A DNA stretch of 64,000 nucleotides from Myxococcales bacterium (lineage in GTDB: Bacteria; Myxococcota; Myxococcia; Myxococcales; Myxococcaceae). The stretch is from positions 1 to 64,000 of the forward strand of contig JADLDB010000067.1 of assembly GCA_020846875.1 (NCBI GenBank). The letters run 5' to 3'. The notes under the pieces are model-generated. The model saw only the letters and a program-made list of their open reading frames with translations. It was not told the origin of the DNA and did no database searches. Positions 26,359-35,328 of this stretch are shown here, one piece after another. Numbering within the stretch: the stretch's first letter is position 1; each line of letters starts with the position of its first letter. The position numbers and the translations under genes are program-made.

Positions 26359-26721
26359 ATGGCAGACATCTGGATCGTCGTCTTCGTCTACCTGCTGATC
26401 GCGTTCTCCGTGGGCTTCCTGATGCTGCTCGGCTCACGGCTGTTGCGCGTGCGCTCGAAGGATCAGCCACCCACCCGTGAGGCCACCTACGAGTGCGGGG
26501 AGGAGCCCGCGGGCAAGGCGTGGATCCGCTTTCACCCCCGGTACTACGTGGTGGCGCTGATCTTCGTCCTGTTCGACGTCGAGACGGTCTTCCTGGTGCC
26601 GTGGGCGCTCAACACCCGCCGGCTGGGCACCTTCGCCATCGTGGAGATGGTGATCTTCGCGTTCATCCTGATGCTCGGCTGGGGCTACGCGCTGCGGAAG
26701 GAGGCGCTCAAGTGGCAGTGA
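26359..26721 (+). CDS. nuoA: NADH-quinone oxidoreductase subunit A
   Basis: 120 aa, the usual length. Three membrane helices (residues about 5-27, 62-82, 90-112) and the conserved loop TYECGEEPAGKAWIRFHPRY, in which the Cys lies on the quinone-site loop. NuoA sits at the junction of membrane and peripheral arms of complex I. It is the first gene of an 11-gene operon, overlapping nuoB by 10 nt. Tagccc at 26344-26349 ends 9 nt before the ATG, in the same geometry as other leaderless-looking starts here. Confidence 0.95.
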   Translation: MADIWIVVFVYLLIAFSVGFLMLLGSRLLRVRSKDQPPTREATYECGEEPAGKAWIRFHPRYYVVALIFVLFDVETVFLVPWALNTRRLGTFAIVEMVIFAFILMLGWGYALRKEALKWQ

Positions 26722-27440
26722 AGCCCAACGAGGACGCGCGGCCCTTCGAGCACCCGCTGTACGACTACCTGGAGCGGGTGCCGGGGCTCGACTTCGCGAT
26801 CACCTCGGTCGACAAGCTGCTCACCTGGGGCGCGACCAACTCCATGTGGATCTTCCCCATGGCGACGAGCTGCTGTGGCATCGAGTTCATGGCCGCCGCC
26901 GCCAGCCGGGTCGATCTCGATCGCATGGGCTCGATCGTCCGCGGCACCCCGCGGCAGTGTGACGTGATGGTGGTGGCCGGCACCATCACCGTGAAGATGG
27001 CGCCGCGGGTGAAGCGCCTGTGGGATCAGATGCCCGAGCCCAAGTGGTGCGTGGCGATGGGCTCGTGCGCCATCTCGGGCGACTTCTACCGGGACATCTA
27101 CAGCGTCATCCCCGGCATCGACGTGGCCATCCCCGTGGACGTGTACGTGCCTGGCTGCCCGCCCAACCCGGAGCAGCTGATGGCCGGCCTGATCAAGCTG
27201 CAGGAGAAGGTGCGGCTCAAGCGCGCGGGGCTCCCGGTGCCGAAGGAGGAGCGCCCCGAGGCGCTGGAGCGGACCATCACCCCGCGCATCGGCCGCATCG
27301 AGGAGCGCCTGAAGGCCAGCGCGCAGGATCCGGTGAGCCGGGCGCAGCTTGAGTCGGCGCAGCGGCTGTACGTGCGCGTGCCCGTCGAGGGCGGCGTGCC
27401 CGAGGTGAAGCCCGCCAAGCCCACCGGAGGCGCGGAATGA
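26712..27440 (+). CDS. nuoB: NADH-quinone oxidoreductase subunit B
   Basis: 242 aa from GTG 26712, which follows ggaagg with good spacing inside nuoA. It carries the N2 [4Fe-4S] cluster next to the quinone pocket, with ligands at Cys 54 and 55 (TSCCGIE), Cys 119 (GSCA) and Cys 149 (PGCPPNPE). The usual core ends near residue 170. A further ~70 residues (KEERPEALERTITPRIGRIE onward, ending PAKPTGGAE) form a charged extension not needed for the fold. It overlaps nuoC by 4 nt (ATGA). Confidence 0.95.
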   Translation: MAVKPNEDARPFEHPLYDYLERVPGLDFAITSVDKLLTWGATNSMWIFPMATSCCGIEFMAAAASRVDLDRMGSIVRGTPRQCDVMVVAGTITVKMAPRVKRLWDQMPEPKWCVAMGSCAISGDFYRDIYSVIPGIDVAIPVDVYVPGCPPNPEQLMAGLIKLQEKVRLKRAGLPVPKEERPEALERTITPRIGRIEERLKASAQDPVSRAQLESAQRLYVRVPVEGGVPEVKPAKPTGGAE

Positions 27441-28096
27441 GCGAGACGACGACGCCTGCCGCCGCTCCTGCCGCGGCGCCGACTCCCGCGCCTGATCCGT
27501 CGGGGCTTACGGGCGCCGCCGGCGTGCTGCCCGGAAAGCCGGTGGACGAGATGAAGGCCGCGCTGGCGGCGGCGAATCCCCACGCCGCGGAGCACGTCCA
27601 GGCGAACACGGCGAAGCGGGCCGAGCGCCAGGCGCAGGTGACGGCGCTCTTTCAGGAGCGCTTCGGCGTCGGCGATCTCGAGGTGGCCAACGGCGGCCCG
27701 CTGATCCCCGCTGCGCGGCACGCCGAGCTGGCGCGCGCGCTCAAGGACACCGGCTTCACCTTCTACGTCACGGTGGCGGCGAGCCACTGGCCGGCGCAGA
27801 AGACGAAGACGGGCGACGAGCCGGAGTCCTTCGAGGTGGCCACGGTGCTGCGGTCGGTCGGCCCGGGCAGCCTGCAGGTGTCGTGGCGGGTGAAGCTGGC
27901 TCCGGGCGAGGAGCTGGACAGCCTGGCGCCGCTCTTCGCCGGCGCGGACTGGCAGGAGCGCGAGCAGTTCGACCTGGTGGGCGTGCGCTTCCTGGGCCAC
28001 CCGGACCTGCGGCGGCTGATGATGCCCGACGAGTGGGAAGGGCACCCGCTGCGCCGGGACTATGCGATCGACACGAGGTGCGAGCCATGGCGGTAG
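27437..28096 (+). CDS. nuoC: NADH-quinone oxidoreductase subunit C
   Basis: 219 aa, separate from NuoD. An Ala/Pro-rich N-terminal extension of about 60 residues precedes the 30-kDa subunit domain. That domain ends with the family signature DWQEREQFDLVGVRFLGHPD and LRRLMMPDEWEGHPLRRDY. NuoC belongs to the connecting Q-module with NuoB, D and I. The ATG overlaps the nuoB stop. The extension is low-complexity and probably disordered. Confidence 0.92.
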   Translation: MSETTTPAAAPAAAPTPAPDPSGLTGAAGVLPGKPVDEMKAALAAANPHAAEHVQANTAKRAERQAQVTALFQERFGVGDLEVANGGPLIPAARHAELARALKDTGFTFYVTVAASHWPAQKTKTGDEPESFEVATVLRSVGPGSLQVSWRVKLAPGEELDSLAPLFAGADWQEREQFDLVGVRFLGHPDLRRLMMPDEWEGHPLRRDYAIDTRCEPWR

Positions 28097-29304
28097 CAGT
28101 CGAGGCCGTCGCCACCGCCCCGGTGGTGCCCACGAAGGCCTTCGTGCCGGATCCGTACCTGGATCTCGACACCTACGAGGCCGACGCCGACCTGATGACG
28201 CTGTCGCTGGGGCCGCAGCACCCGTCGACGCACGGCGTCTTCCGCGTGGTGCTGTACCTGGACGGCGAGATCATCGTGAAGGCGGTGCCGCACTGCGGGT
28301 ACCTGCACCGCGGCGTGGAGAAGCTGTGCGAGAAGCTGGCCTACTCGAACATCACGCCGGTCCTGGACAAGAACGACTACGTCGCGCCGATGCTCAACGA
28401 GCAGGCGGCGAACATGGCGTTCGAGAAGCTCATGGGGATCGAGGTGCCGCTGCGCGCGAAGTACCTGCGCACGCTGCTGGCCGAGCTGCAGCGGATCGCC
28501 TCGCACCTGCTGTGGCTGGGCACCTTCGCGATGGATCTGGGCGGCGCGCTGGGCGGCGGAACGTCCGTCTTCATGTACTGCTTCCGCGAGCGGGAGCTGA
28601 TCCTCGATGTCTTCGAGGAGCTGACCGGCTGCCGCTTCCACTACAACACCCACCACGTGGGCGGGAACCGGCACGACATTCCACCCGGCTGGCCGAAGCT
28701 GGTGCACGAGGCGCTGGACACCATCGAGAGCCGGCTCGAGGCGTACCTCGTCATGCTGGAGCACCCGATCTTCGTGGACCGCACGAAGGGCGTGGGCACC
28801 ATCGACGCGCAGCTGGCGCTGGAGCTGGGGCTATCGGGGCCGCTGTTGCGCGCGTCGGGCGTCGATCATGATCTGCGCCGCGACGCGCCGTACGGGGTGT
28901 ACGACCTGCTCGACGTGCAGGTGGCGGTGGACGGCGGCGGCGACTGCCTGGCCCGCTACAAGGTGCGGCTGGCAGAGATCCGCGAGTCGATCCGCCTCTC
29001 GCGCCTCCTCATCGACAACGTGCCGCAGGGCCCGCTGTCGGCCACCAAGCCGCTCAACATGGTGACGCAGTTCAAGGCGGCGGCGGGCCAGGTGTACGTG
29101 GGCATCGAGTCGCCGCGAGGGGAGCTGGGCACCTGGCTCATCGCGTCGAAGGACAAGCCGACCAACCCGTACCGCTTCAAGATCCGCCCGCCCAGCTTGC
29201 ACGCGGCGGCCGCGGTGCCGTACGTCTTCCCGGGACACACGCTGTCCGACGCGGTGGCCATTCTCGGCTCGCTGGACCCGATCATGGGTGAGGTGGACCG
29301 GTGA
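28087..29304 (+). CDS. nuoD: NADH-quinone oxidoreductase subunit D
   Basis: 405 aa from ATG 28087, after gaggtg and overlapping nuoC by 10 nt; the longer open frame is out-competed by this start. This is the 49-kDa quinone-site subunit. Signatures: SLGPQHPSTHGVFRVVLYLD (quinone-binding His), PHCGYLHRGVEKLCE, and DPIMGEVDR at the C-terminus. The first ~35 residues are variable, Ala/Val-rich. It forms the quinone cavity with NuoB. Confidence 0.95.
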   Translation: MAVAVEAVATAPVVPTKAFVPDPYLDLDTYEADADLMTLSLGPQHPSTHGVFRVVLYLDGEIIVKAVPHCGYLHRGVEKLCEKLAYSNITPVLDKNDYVAPMLNEQAANMAFEKLMGIEVPLRAKYLRTLLAELQRIASHLLWLGTFAMDLGGALGGGTSVFMYCFRERELILDVFEELTGCRFHYNTHHVGGNRHDIPPGWPKLVHEALDTIESRLEAYLVMLEHPIFVDRTKGVGTIDAQLALELGLSGPLLRASGVDHDLRRDAPYGVYDLLDVQVAVDGGGDCLARYKVRLAEIRESIRLSRLLIDNVPQGPLSATKPLNMVTQFKAAAGQVYVGIESPRGELGTWLIASKDKPTNPYRFKIRPPSLHAAAAVPYVFPGHTLSDAVAILGSLDPIMGEVDR

Positions 29305-30281
29305 CCTTTGTTCTGAGCAACCCCTGGCTGCACGGGCTCGTCTTCGGGGCGGTGCTGGTCTCGGTGCTGATGGCGCTGGTGGCCTTCATCACCTGGTTCG
29401 AGCGCAAGCTGGCCGGGCGGATCCAGAGCCGCCTTGGCCCGACGATGGTGGGGCCGTTCGGGCTCCTGCAGCCCATCGCCGACGCGGTGAAGGCGATGCA
29501 GAAGGACTTCATCGTCCCGAAGGACGCGGACCGGTTCCTCTTCTGGCTGGCGCCGCCGCTCACCATCGCCTTCGCCCTGGCGACCGCCGCGGTGATCCCC
29601 TTCTCGAAGGACGTGCTGGCGGCGAACCTGGACGTGGGCGTCTTGTACGCGCTGGCCTTCTCCGGGCTCCTGGCGTTCCCCACCTGGGTGGCGGGCTGGG
29701 CGAGCAACAACAAGTACGCGCTGCTGGGCGGAATGCGCATGGTGGCCCAGGGGATCAGCTACGAGATCCCGATGGTGATGGCCGCGCTGGTGCCGGTGAC
29801 GCTGGCCGGGACGCTCTCGATGCAGGGGATCGTCGAGTATCAGGTGGCGAGCGGGTGGATCATCGCGACGCCGGTGGGCGCGGCGGCGGGCCTGTTGTTC
29901 CTCACCACCGCGCTGGCCGAAGGCAACCGCATTCCCTTCGACATCCCCGAGGCCGAGTCCGAGCTCGTGGCCGGCCCGACCACCGAGTACAACGCGATCG
30001 GCTGGTCGATCTTCGCGGCGAGCGAGTACGCGCACTCGGTGATCACCGCGGCCATCGTCTCGGCGCTGTTCCTCGGTGGGTGGGACGGGTGGTGGAACCT
30101 GCCTCCGCTGTTGTGGATGGTGGCGAAGACGGGCTTCGTCTTCTTGATCGTCACCTGGGTGCGCTGGTCGCTGCTGCGCTTCCGCAGCGATCAGTTGATG
30201 GCGCTCTGCTGGAAGTACCTGGTGCCGGGCGCGCTCCTGCTGGTGCTGATCGCGGGCATCCAGGTCTCGGTGAGGGGCTGA
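29301..30281 (+). CDS. nuoH: NADH-quinone oxidoreductase subunit H
   Basis: 326 aa, GTG start overlapping the nuoD stop. Membrane subunit with eight predicted helices that forms the quinone entry channel. Conserved loops: WFERKLAGRIQSRLGPTMVG, and the acidic loop LTTALAEGNRIPFDIPEAESELVAG with the E/D cluster that links quinone chemistry to proton channels. Normal length and no oddities. Confidence 0.95.
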   Translation: MTFVLSNPWLHGLVFGAVLVSVLMALVAFITWFERKLAGRIQSRLGPTMVGPFGLLQPIADAVKAMQKDFIVPKDADRFLFWLAPPLTIAFALATAAVIPFSKDVLAANLDVGVLYALAFSGLLAFPTWVAGWASNNKYALLGGMRMVAQGISYEIPMVMAALVPVTLAGTLSMQGIVEYQVASGWIIATPVGAAAGLLFLTTALAEGNRIPFDIPEAESELVAGPTTEYNAIGWSIFAASEYAHSVITAAIVSALFLGGWDGWWNLPPLLWMVAKTGFVFLIVTWVRWSLLRFRSDQLMALCWKYLVPGALLLVLIAGIQVSVRG

Positions 30282-30282
30282 C

Positions 30283-30996
30283 ATGGGCTACCTGCTGTCG
30301 ACGCTCAAGAGCCTCTACGCGACGCTGCGCCAGGCGCTGTCGAAGCCGACCACCGTCGAGTTCCCCAAGGTGAAGCGGGAGCGGGCGCCGCGGATTCGCG
30401 CCAGCTTCGCGCTGACGAAGGACGCCGCGGGCGACGAGAACTGCATCGGCTGCAAGAAGTGCGAGAAGGTCTGCCCGTCGGAGGTGATCACCGTGGTGGC
30501 GTCGAAGAAGCCGTCGCCGGTGACGGGCAAGGCGCGCGGCTACGCGGACGACTTCACGCTCAATCTGCAGGCCTGCATCATCTGCGAGCTCTGCGTGCAG
30601 GTGTGCCCCACCGACGCGATCATCATGGTGAAGGAGCAGGAGGCGCCGGGCTTCTCGCGGGCCGACCTCACGCTCACCATGGACAAGCTCTACAAGAACG
30701 CTGAGACGAAGGAGAAGTGGGCGTGGGCGAACGCCACGGTGCTGGGCGAGCACCAGAAGCCGGCGGAGGAGAAGAAGCCCGCGCTTGCGCCGAAGCCAGT
30801 GCCCGCGGCTGCCGCGCCGACTCCGACCGGGGCTCCAGCGACGGCGACTCCAGCGACGGCGCCTCCAGCGACGGCGGCTCCGACGGCGCCTGCGACTGCG
30901 GCGGCCCCGGCGACCAACGCGGCGACCCTCGCCGCCGCTCGTTCACCGGCCTCGGTAAGCCCCCCGCCCGCGGACGAGAAGAAGGGAGGCGCGTGA
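30283..30996 (+). CDS. nuoI: NADH-quinone oxidoreductase subunit I with Ala/Pro tail
   Basis: 237 aa. Two [4Fe-4S] clusters (N6a, N6b): Cys 54, 57, 60, 64 in CIGCKKCEKVC and Cys 98, 101, 104, 108 in CIICELCVQVC. They carry electrons towards N2 in NuoB. Typical NuoI ends near residue 150-160. Here about 80 residues of Pro/Ala/Thr-rich sequence follow (for example PATATPATAPPATAAPTAPA), ending in PPPADEKKGGA. The tail would project from the part of the peripheral arm that normally meets NuoG. The stop overlaps the nuoJ ATG (TGATG). Confidence 0.93.
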   Translation: MGYLLSTLKSLYATLRQALSKPTTVEFPKVKRERAPRIRASFALTKDAAGDENCIGCKKCEKVCPSEVITVVASKKPSPVTGKARGYADDFTLNLQACIICELCVQVCPTDAIIMVKEQEAPGFSRADLTLTMDKLYKNAETKEKWAWANATVLGEHQKPAEEKKPALAPKPVPAAAAPTPTGAPATATPATAPPATAAPTAPATAAAPATNAATLAAARSPASVSPPPADEKKGGA

Positions 30997-31610
30997 TGTT
31001 GGGACAGATCGGCTTCGGCGTCGTGGCGGTGATGCTGCTCTTCACCGCCTTCCGCGTGGTGACGGCGAGGAATCTGGTGCACACCGTGCTGTGGCTGGGC
31101 CTCGCCCTGGCGGTGACGGCGGTCGTCTACGTCATGCTGGGCGCACACTTCCTCGCGGCGATCCAGATCATCCTCTACACGGGCGGCGTGCTGACGCTGA
31201 TGCTCTTCGGCGTCATGCTCACCCATCGCGACGAAGGCTTCGTGGCCGTGCAGAACCCGTCTGGGCGGTACGTCGCCGGCGGGCTGTTGGCGGTGAGCGT
31301 GTTCGCGATGCTGGCGGCGGCCATCGTCCGCACGCCGTCGCTGCCGGCCACGCCCGCGCCGCCGGTGTCCACGGAGGCGCTGGGCGCGGCCTTCCTCACC
31401 GAGCAGGTGCTGGCCTTCGAGGTCCTCTCGCTGTTGCTGCTCGTCGCCGCGGTGGGCGCCATCGTCATGGCCCGCCGGAGGGACGCGGGGGAGGAGGGCG
31501 AGAGCCAGGGCGCGGTGCTGCCCGAGCGCAAGGTGCTGCCGCTGCGCCAACCGCAGCCTGACGCGGAGTCGGCCCCCGTCGCCGCGCGCGCCTCCGGAGG
31601 AGATGCCTGA
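30996..31610 (+). CDS. nuoJ: NADH-quinone oxidoreductase subunit J
   Basis: 204 aa from ATG 30996 (gggagg upstream, one-base overlap with nuoI). Five membrane helices, with the conserved third-helix segment QIILYTGGVLTLMLFGVML. The C-terminus carries a hydrophilic tail of about 40 residues after the last helix (RRRDAGEEGESQG onward). It helps form the E-channel with NuoK and NuoA. Confidence 0.92.
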   Translation: MLGQIGFGVVAVMLLFTAFRVVTARNLVHTVLWLGLALAVTAVVYVMLGAHFLAAIQIILYTGGVLTLMLFGVMLTHRDEGFVAVQNPSGRYVAGGLLAVSVFAMLAAAIVRTPSLPATPAPPVSTEALGAAFLTEQVLAFEVLSLLLLVAAVGAIVMARRRDAGEEGESQGAVLPERKVLPLRQPQPDAESAPVAARASGGDA

Positions 31611-31911
31611 CATGGGACTGTCCGCCTACCTGCTGTTGTCCGCGGGCCTCTTCGCGCTGGGTGTGTATGGCCTCGTGACGCGGAAGAACGCCGTCGGCGT
31701 GCTGGCGTCGGTGGAGCTGATGGCCAACGCCGTCAACCTGAACCTGATCGCCTTCTCCCGCTTCCTCGGCGGGCACGTAGGCCAGGTGTTCGCGCTGTTC
31801 GCCATCGCCATCACGGTCGCGGAGGTGGTCGTCGGCCTGGCGCTGGTCATCATCCTCTTCCGGGCCAGGGGCGACGTGCGGCTCGAGCTGATGAGCGAGC
31901 TGAAGGGGTAA
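31603..31911 (+). CDS. nuoK: NADH-quinone oxidoreductase subunit K
   Basis: 102 aa; three helices. Membrane-embedded Glu residues lie in SVELMANAVNLNLIAF and ITVAEVVVGLALVIILF, as needed for proton transfer. ATG 31603 overlaps nuoJ by 8 nt. ATG 31612 (MGLSAYLLL) would give 99 aa and better spacing from ggagg at 31596-31600. Four nt separate it from nuoL. Confidence 0.93.
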   Translation: MPDMGLSAYLLLSAGLFALGVYGLVTRKNAVGVLASVELMANAVNLNLIAFSRFLGGHVGQVFALFAIAITVAEVVVGLALVIILFRARGDVRLELMSELKG

Positions 31912-31915
31912 AGGG

Positions 31916-33748
31916 ATGCTGTCGATGGACTGGGCCCGCCTCGCGCTGTTCCTGCCGCTGGCCACGGCGTTGCTCTTCATCGTCGTTCCGCCGCTGCGCC
32001 GCACTGGCTTCATCGCGGGCGTCGTCTCGGTGCTGTCGGCGCTTACCTCGCTGGTCGCCGCCCTGGTGCTCTTCGGCCAGGTGCTGGGCGGGGCCCGCGT
32101 GCTGGGCCGGGAGGTCGTCACGTGGCTGCCGCACTCCTCCCTGGCGCCGGGCGTGCTGGCCCGAGGAGTTTTTCAGGTCGGCCTGCTGGTCGACGGCATC
32201 TCGGTATCGATGCTGGTGATCGTCACCCTCGTCGCCTTCTGCGTGCAGCTCTTCTCGCTGGGCTACATGGCCGACGAGCCGAAGCACGACTTCGGGCGCT
32301 ACTTCACCTGGCAGTCCCTGTTTCTCTTCGCGATGAACACCCTGGTGCTGGCGCCCAACCTGCTCCAGGCCTTCCTCGGCTGGGAGTTGGTCGGCCTGGC
32401 CAGCTACCTGCTCATCGGCTACTGGTGGCGCAAGCCGTCGGCGGCGCGAGCGGCGGTGAAGGCCTTCTGGATCAACAAGTTCGGGGACATGGGGCTGCTG
32501 GCGGGGTTGATCATCCTCTTTCTTGGCACCGGCGGCTTCGAGTGGACCGGCGCGGTGGCGGTGGCCACCCCCGTGACGTTGCTCCTCTTCGTCGCGGTGA
32601 TGAGCAAGTCGGCGCAGTTTCCTCTGCACATCTGGCTACCGGACGCGATGGAGGGCCCCACGCCCGTCTCGGCGCTCCTGCACGCCGCCACCATGGTGGC
32701 CGCCGGCGTGTACCTGGTGGTGCGCGCGCACCCGCTCTTCGCCCAGGCGCCCGACACCCAGTTGGTGATGGCGTACGTGGGGGGCTTCACCGCGCTCTTC
32801 GCCGCCGTCGTCGCCGTGGTGCAGACGGACCTCAAGAAGGTGCTGGCGTACTCGACGTGCTCGCAGCTCGGCTACATGGTGTGCGCGCTGGGCGCCGGCA
32901 GTCAGGTGGGCGGCTTCTTCCACCTCACCACCCACGCCTTCTTCAAGGCGCTGCTCTTCCTCGCCGCGGGCAGCATCATCCACGGGGTCCACTCCAACGA
33001 GCTCAAGCACATGGGCGGGCTGTGGGGGAAGATGAAGGTGACCAGCCTGGCCTTCATCGTCGGTGCGCTGGCGCTGGCGGGCGTCCCGGGGCTCTCGGGC
33101 TTCTTCTCGAAGGATCTGATCCTCGAGGAGGTGGCGCACCAGGGCCTGTGGGCCCCCCTGGGCGCGCTGCTCGTCGCCGCGTTCCTCACCGCCTTCTACA
33201 TGGGCCGGGTCGTCTTCTCGGCGCTCTTCGGCAAGCCGTCGAAGGAAGCGCAGGTCGCCCACGAGTCCGGGCCGTCGATGCTGGCGCCGCTGGTGCTGCT
33301 CTCGGTGCTGGCGGTGGTGGCGGGCTACTTCGGGGCGGTGCTGTCCGGGCTGTATGGCCAGCCGGTGCACTTCCACCTCTCGCCGGTGGGCATCGCCGCC
33401 ACGGTGCTGGGGCTGTCCGGCCTGGGCCTCTCGTACTTCATGTTCGGCGCGCCGCAGGGAGGCGCGTCGCTGCGGGCCGCGTTCGCGCCGGTGGGCCGGC
33501 TGGCCGCCTCAGCCGCGGTGGACAAGACGTTCGCCTGGGCCTACCGCAAGGTGCTGACCGGCCTCGCCGAAGCGATCGGCTGGTTCGATCGCTACGTCAT
33601 CGACGGGCTGATGAACGGCCTCGCCTACGGAACGCTGGAGGCAGGCTCGCGTTTGAGGCCCACCCAGACGGGGCGGGTGGGTGACTACGTGTACGTGGTG
33701 GTGGCGGCGATGGTGCTGATGGGCCTGTACGGCGCGTTCTGGAGATAA
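31916..33748 (+). CDS. nuoL: NADH-quinone oxidoreductase subunit L
   Basis: 610 aa antiporter-like proton-pumping subunit at the distal end of the membrane arm. Signatures: LLQAFLGWELVGLASYLLIG (pump Glu), INKFGDMGLLAGL, SAQFPLHIWLPDAMEGPTPV (channel Lys/His), and STCSQLGYMVCALG. The C-terminus includes the lateral-helix region and final anchor helix. Length is usual. Ggggtaaaggg precedes the ATG. Confidence 0.95.
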   Translation: MLSMDWARLALFLPLATALLFIVVPPLRRTGFIAGVVSVLSALTSLVAALVLFGQVLGGARVLGREVVTWLPHSSLAPGVLARGVFQVGLLVDGISVSMLVIVTLVAFCVQLFSLGYMADEPKHDFGRYFTWQSLFLFAMNTLVLAPNLLQAFLGWELVGLASYLLIGYWWRKPSAARAAVKAFWINKFGDMGLLAGLIILFLGTGGFEWTGAVAVATPVTLLLFVAVMSKSAQFPLHIWLPDAMEGPTPVSALLHAATMVAAGVYLVVRAHPLFAQAPDTQLVMAYVGGFTALFAAVVAVVQTDLKKVLAYSTCSQLGYMVCALGAGSQVGGFFHLTTHAFFKALLFLAAGSIIHGVHSNELKHMGGLWGKMKVTSLAFIVGALALAGVPGLSGFFSKDLILEEVAHQGLWAPLGALLVAAFLTAFYMGRVVFSALFGKPSKEAQVAHESGPSMLAPLVLLSVLAVVAGYFGAVLSGLYGQPVHFHLSPVGIAATVLGLSGLGLSYFMFGAPQGGASLRAAFAPVGRLAASAAVDKTFAWAYRKVLTGLAEAIGWFDRYVIDGLMNGLAYGTLEAGSRLRPTQTGRVGDYVYVVVAAMVLMGLYGAFWR

Positions 33749-33751
33749 GCC

Positions 33752-35314
33752 TTGGCACCCTTCATCGACGCCCACCTGTTGTCGATCATCGTCGCGGCGC
33801 CGTTCCTGGCCGGCCTGTTGCTGCTGCTCGTGGACGACGAGGCGCGGCTGACCATCCGGTGGATCTCGCTGTTGGGCGCGCTGGTGTCGCTGGCGGGCAG
33901 CGTTCACCTCGCGACGCGGTACGAGCTGGGGCGCGGCGGCCTGCAGTTCGTCGAGCGCTACCCGCTGGTGCCGTCGTTCGGCATCGAGCTGAGCTTCGCG
34001 GCGGACGGGTGGGGCGTGTCGCTGTTGCTCCTCACCGGCATCATCATCACCGCCGGGGTGCTGGCCTCATGGACCGTCACCACTCGCAGCCGGGAGTTCT
34101 TCGTCCTGCTGCTGGTGCTGGTGGCCGGCGTGTTCGGTGTCTTCGTCAGCCAGGACCTGTTCGTCTTCTTCCTCTTCTATGAGATCGCCGTGCTGCCGAT
34201 GTACCTGCTCATCGGCATCTGGGGCAGCCGCGGGAAGGTGGACGCGAAAGGCCCCTTCGCCTTCACCTGGAAGCGCTTCGACATCGGCGGGCGCGAGTAC
34301 GCGGCGATGAAGCTGACCTTGATGCTGCTGGTGGGCAGCGCGGCCATCCTCATCGTGATCTTCGCCATGTACTACGCGGCGGGCGGGACGAGCTTCGACC
34401 TCTCGGTGCTGGCCCGGGCGACATACCCCCGGCAGCTGCAGTTGTGGGCCTTCCCGCTGCTCTGGTTCGGCTTCGGCGCGCTGGCTGGCGTCTTCCCGTT
34501 CCACACCTGGTCGCCCGACGGCCACGCGGCGGCGCCCACGGCCGTGTCCATGCTGCACGCCGGCGTGCTGATGAAGCTGGGGGCCTTCGGGGTGATCCGC
34601 ATCGGCATGCTGCTGCTGCCCGACGGCGCGGCGTACTGGGCGCCCTACGTGGGCGGGGTGGCGGTGATCAACGTGCTGTACGGCGCGCTCTCGGCGATGA
34701 GCCAGAAGGATCTCAAGTACATCATCGCCTACTCGTCGGTGAGCCACATGGGCGTGGTGATGCTGGGCGCGGCCACCATGACGGTCGACGGGTGGAACGG
34801 AGCCATCTACCAGATGTTCGCGCACGGCATGATGACCGGCCTCTTCTTCGCGCTGGTCGGCCTGGTCTACGAGCGCGCCCACACCCGCTGGCTGCCGTCG
34901 ATGGGCGGCTTCGCGGCGAGGATGCCGGGCGTGGCGGCCTTCTTCGTGCTGGCGGGCCTGTCCTCGCTGGGGCTGCCGGGGCTGGCCGGCTTCGTGGCCG
35001 AGTTTCTGGTCTTCGTCGGCGCCTGGCAGTCGAAGCACTGGTGGTGGGCGCTGCCCGGCATCCTCGGTGCGTGGGTGACGGCGGTGTACGTGCTGCGCGC
35101 GGCGAAGCAGATCTTCTTCGGCGAAGGCCCGGCGGCCGGCTACCAGGATCTGAAGGACGCCACGCGCACCGAGTGGGGCGCCCTGTGGGCCCTGGGCGCC
35201 TGCCTGGTGATCTTCGGCAGCTTCCCGCGGCTGATCCTCGACTTCATCCACCTGGCCACCAACGAGTACCTGCCGCGCCTCACCAGCGCGATGCAGTTGG
35301 CGCAGTTGCCGTAA
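33752..35314 (+). CDS. nuoM: NADH-quinone oxidoreductase subunit M
   Basis: 520 aa, TTG start 3 nt after nuoL, with ggaga 6 nt upstream. Antiporter-like subunit: FFLFYEIAVLPMYLLIGIWG (pump Glu), GVFPFHTWSPDGHAAAPTAV, and KYIIAYSSVSHMGVVMLG. The start is set by the ribosome-binding site, as no ATG is available near the family N-terminus. Confidence 0.94.
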   Translation: MAPFIDAHLLSIIVAAPFLAGLLLLLVDDEARLTIRWISLLGALVSLAGSVHLATRYELGRGGLQFVERYPLVPSFGIELSFAADGWGVSLLLLTGIIITAGVLASWTVTTRSREFFVLLLVLVAGVFGVFVSQDLFVFFLFYEIAVLPMYLLIGIWGSRGKVDAKGPFAFTWKRFDIGGREYAAMKLTLMLLVGSAAILIVIFAMYYAAGGTSFDLSVLARATYPRQLQLWAFPLLWFGFGALAGVFPFHTWSPDGHAAAPTAVSMLHAGVLMKLGAFGVIRIGMLLLPDGAAYWAPYVGGVAVINVLYGALSAMSQKDLKYIIAYSSVSHMGVVMLGAATMTVDGWNGAIYQMFAHGMMTGLFFALVGLVYERAHTRWLPSMGGFAARMPGVAAFFVLAGLSSLGLPGLAGFVAEFLVFVGAWQSKHWWWALPGILGAWVTAVYVLRAAKQIFFGEGPAAGYQDLKDATRTEWGALWALGACLVIFGSFPRLILDFIHLATNEYLPRLTSAMQLAQLP

Positions 35315-35328
35315 CAGGGAAAGACGCG

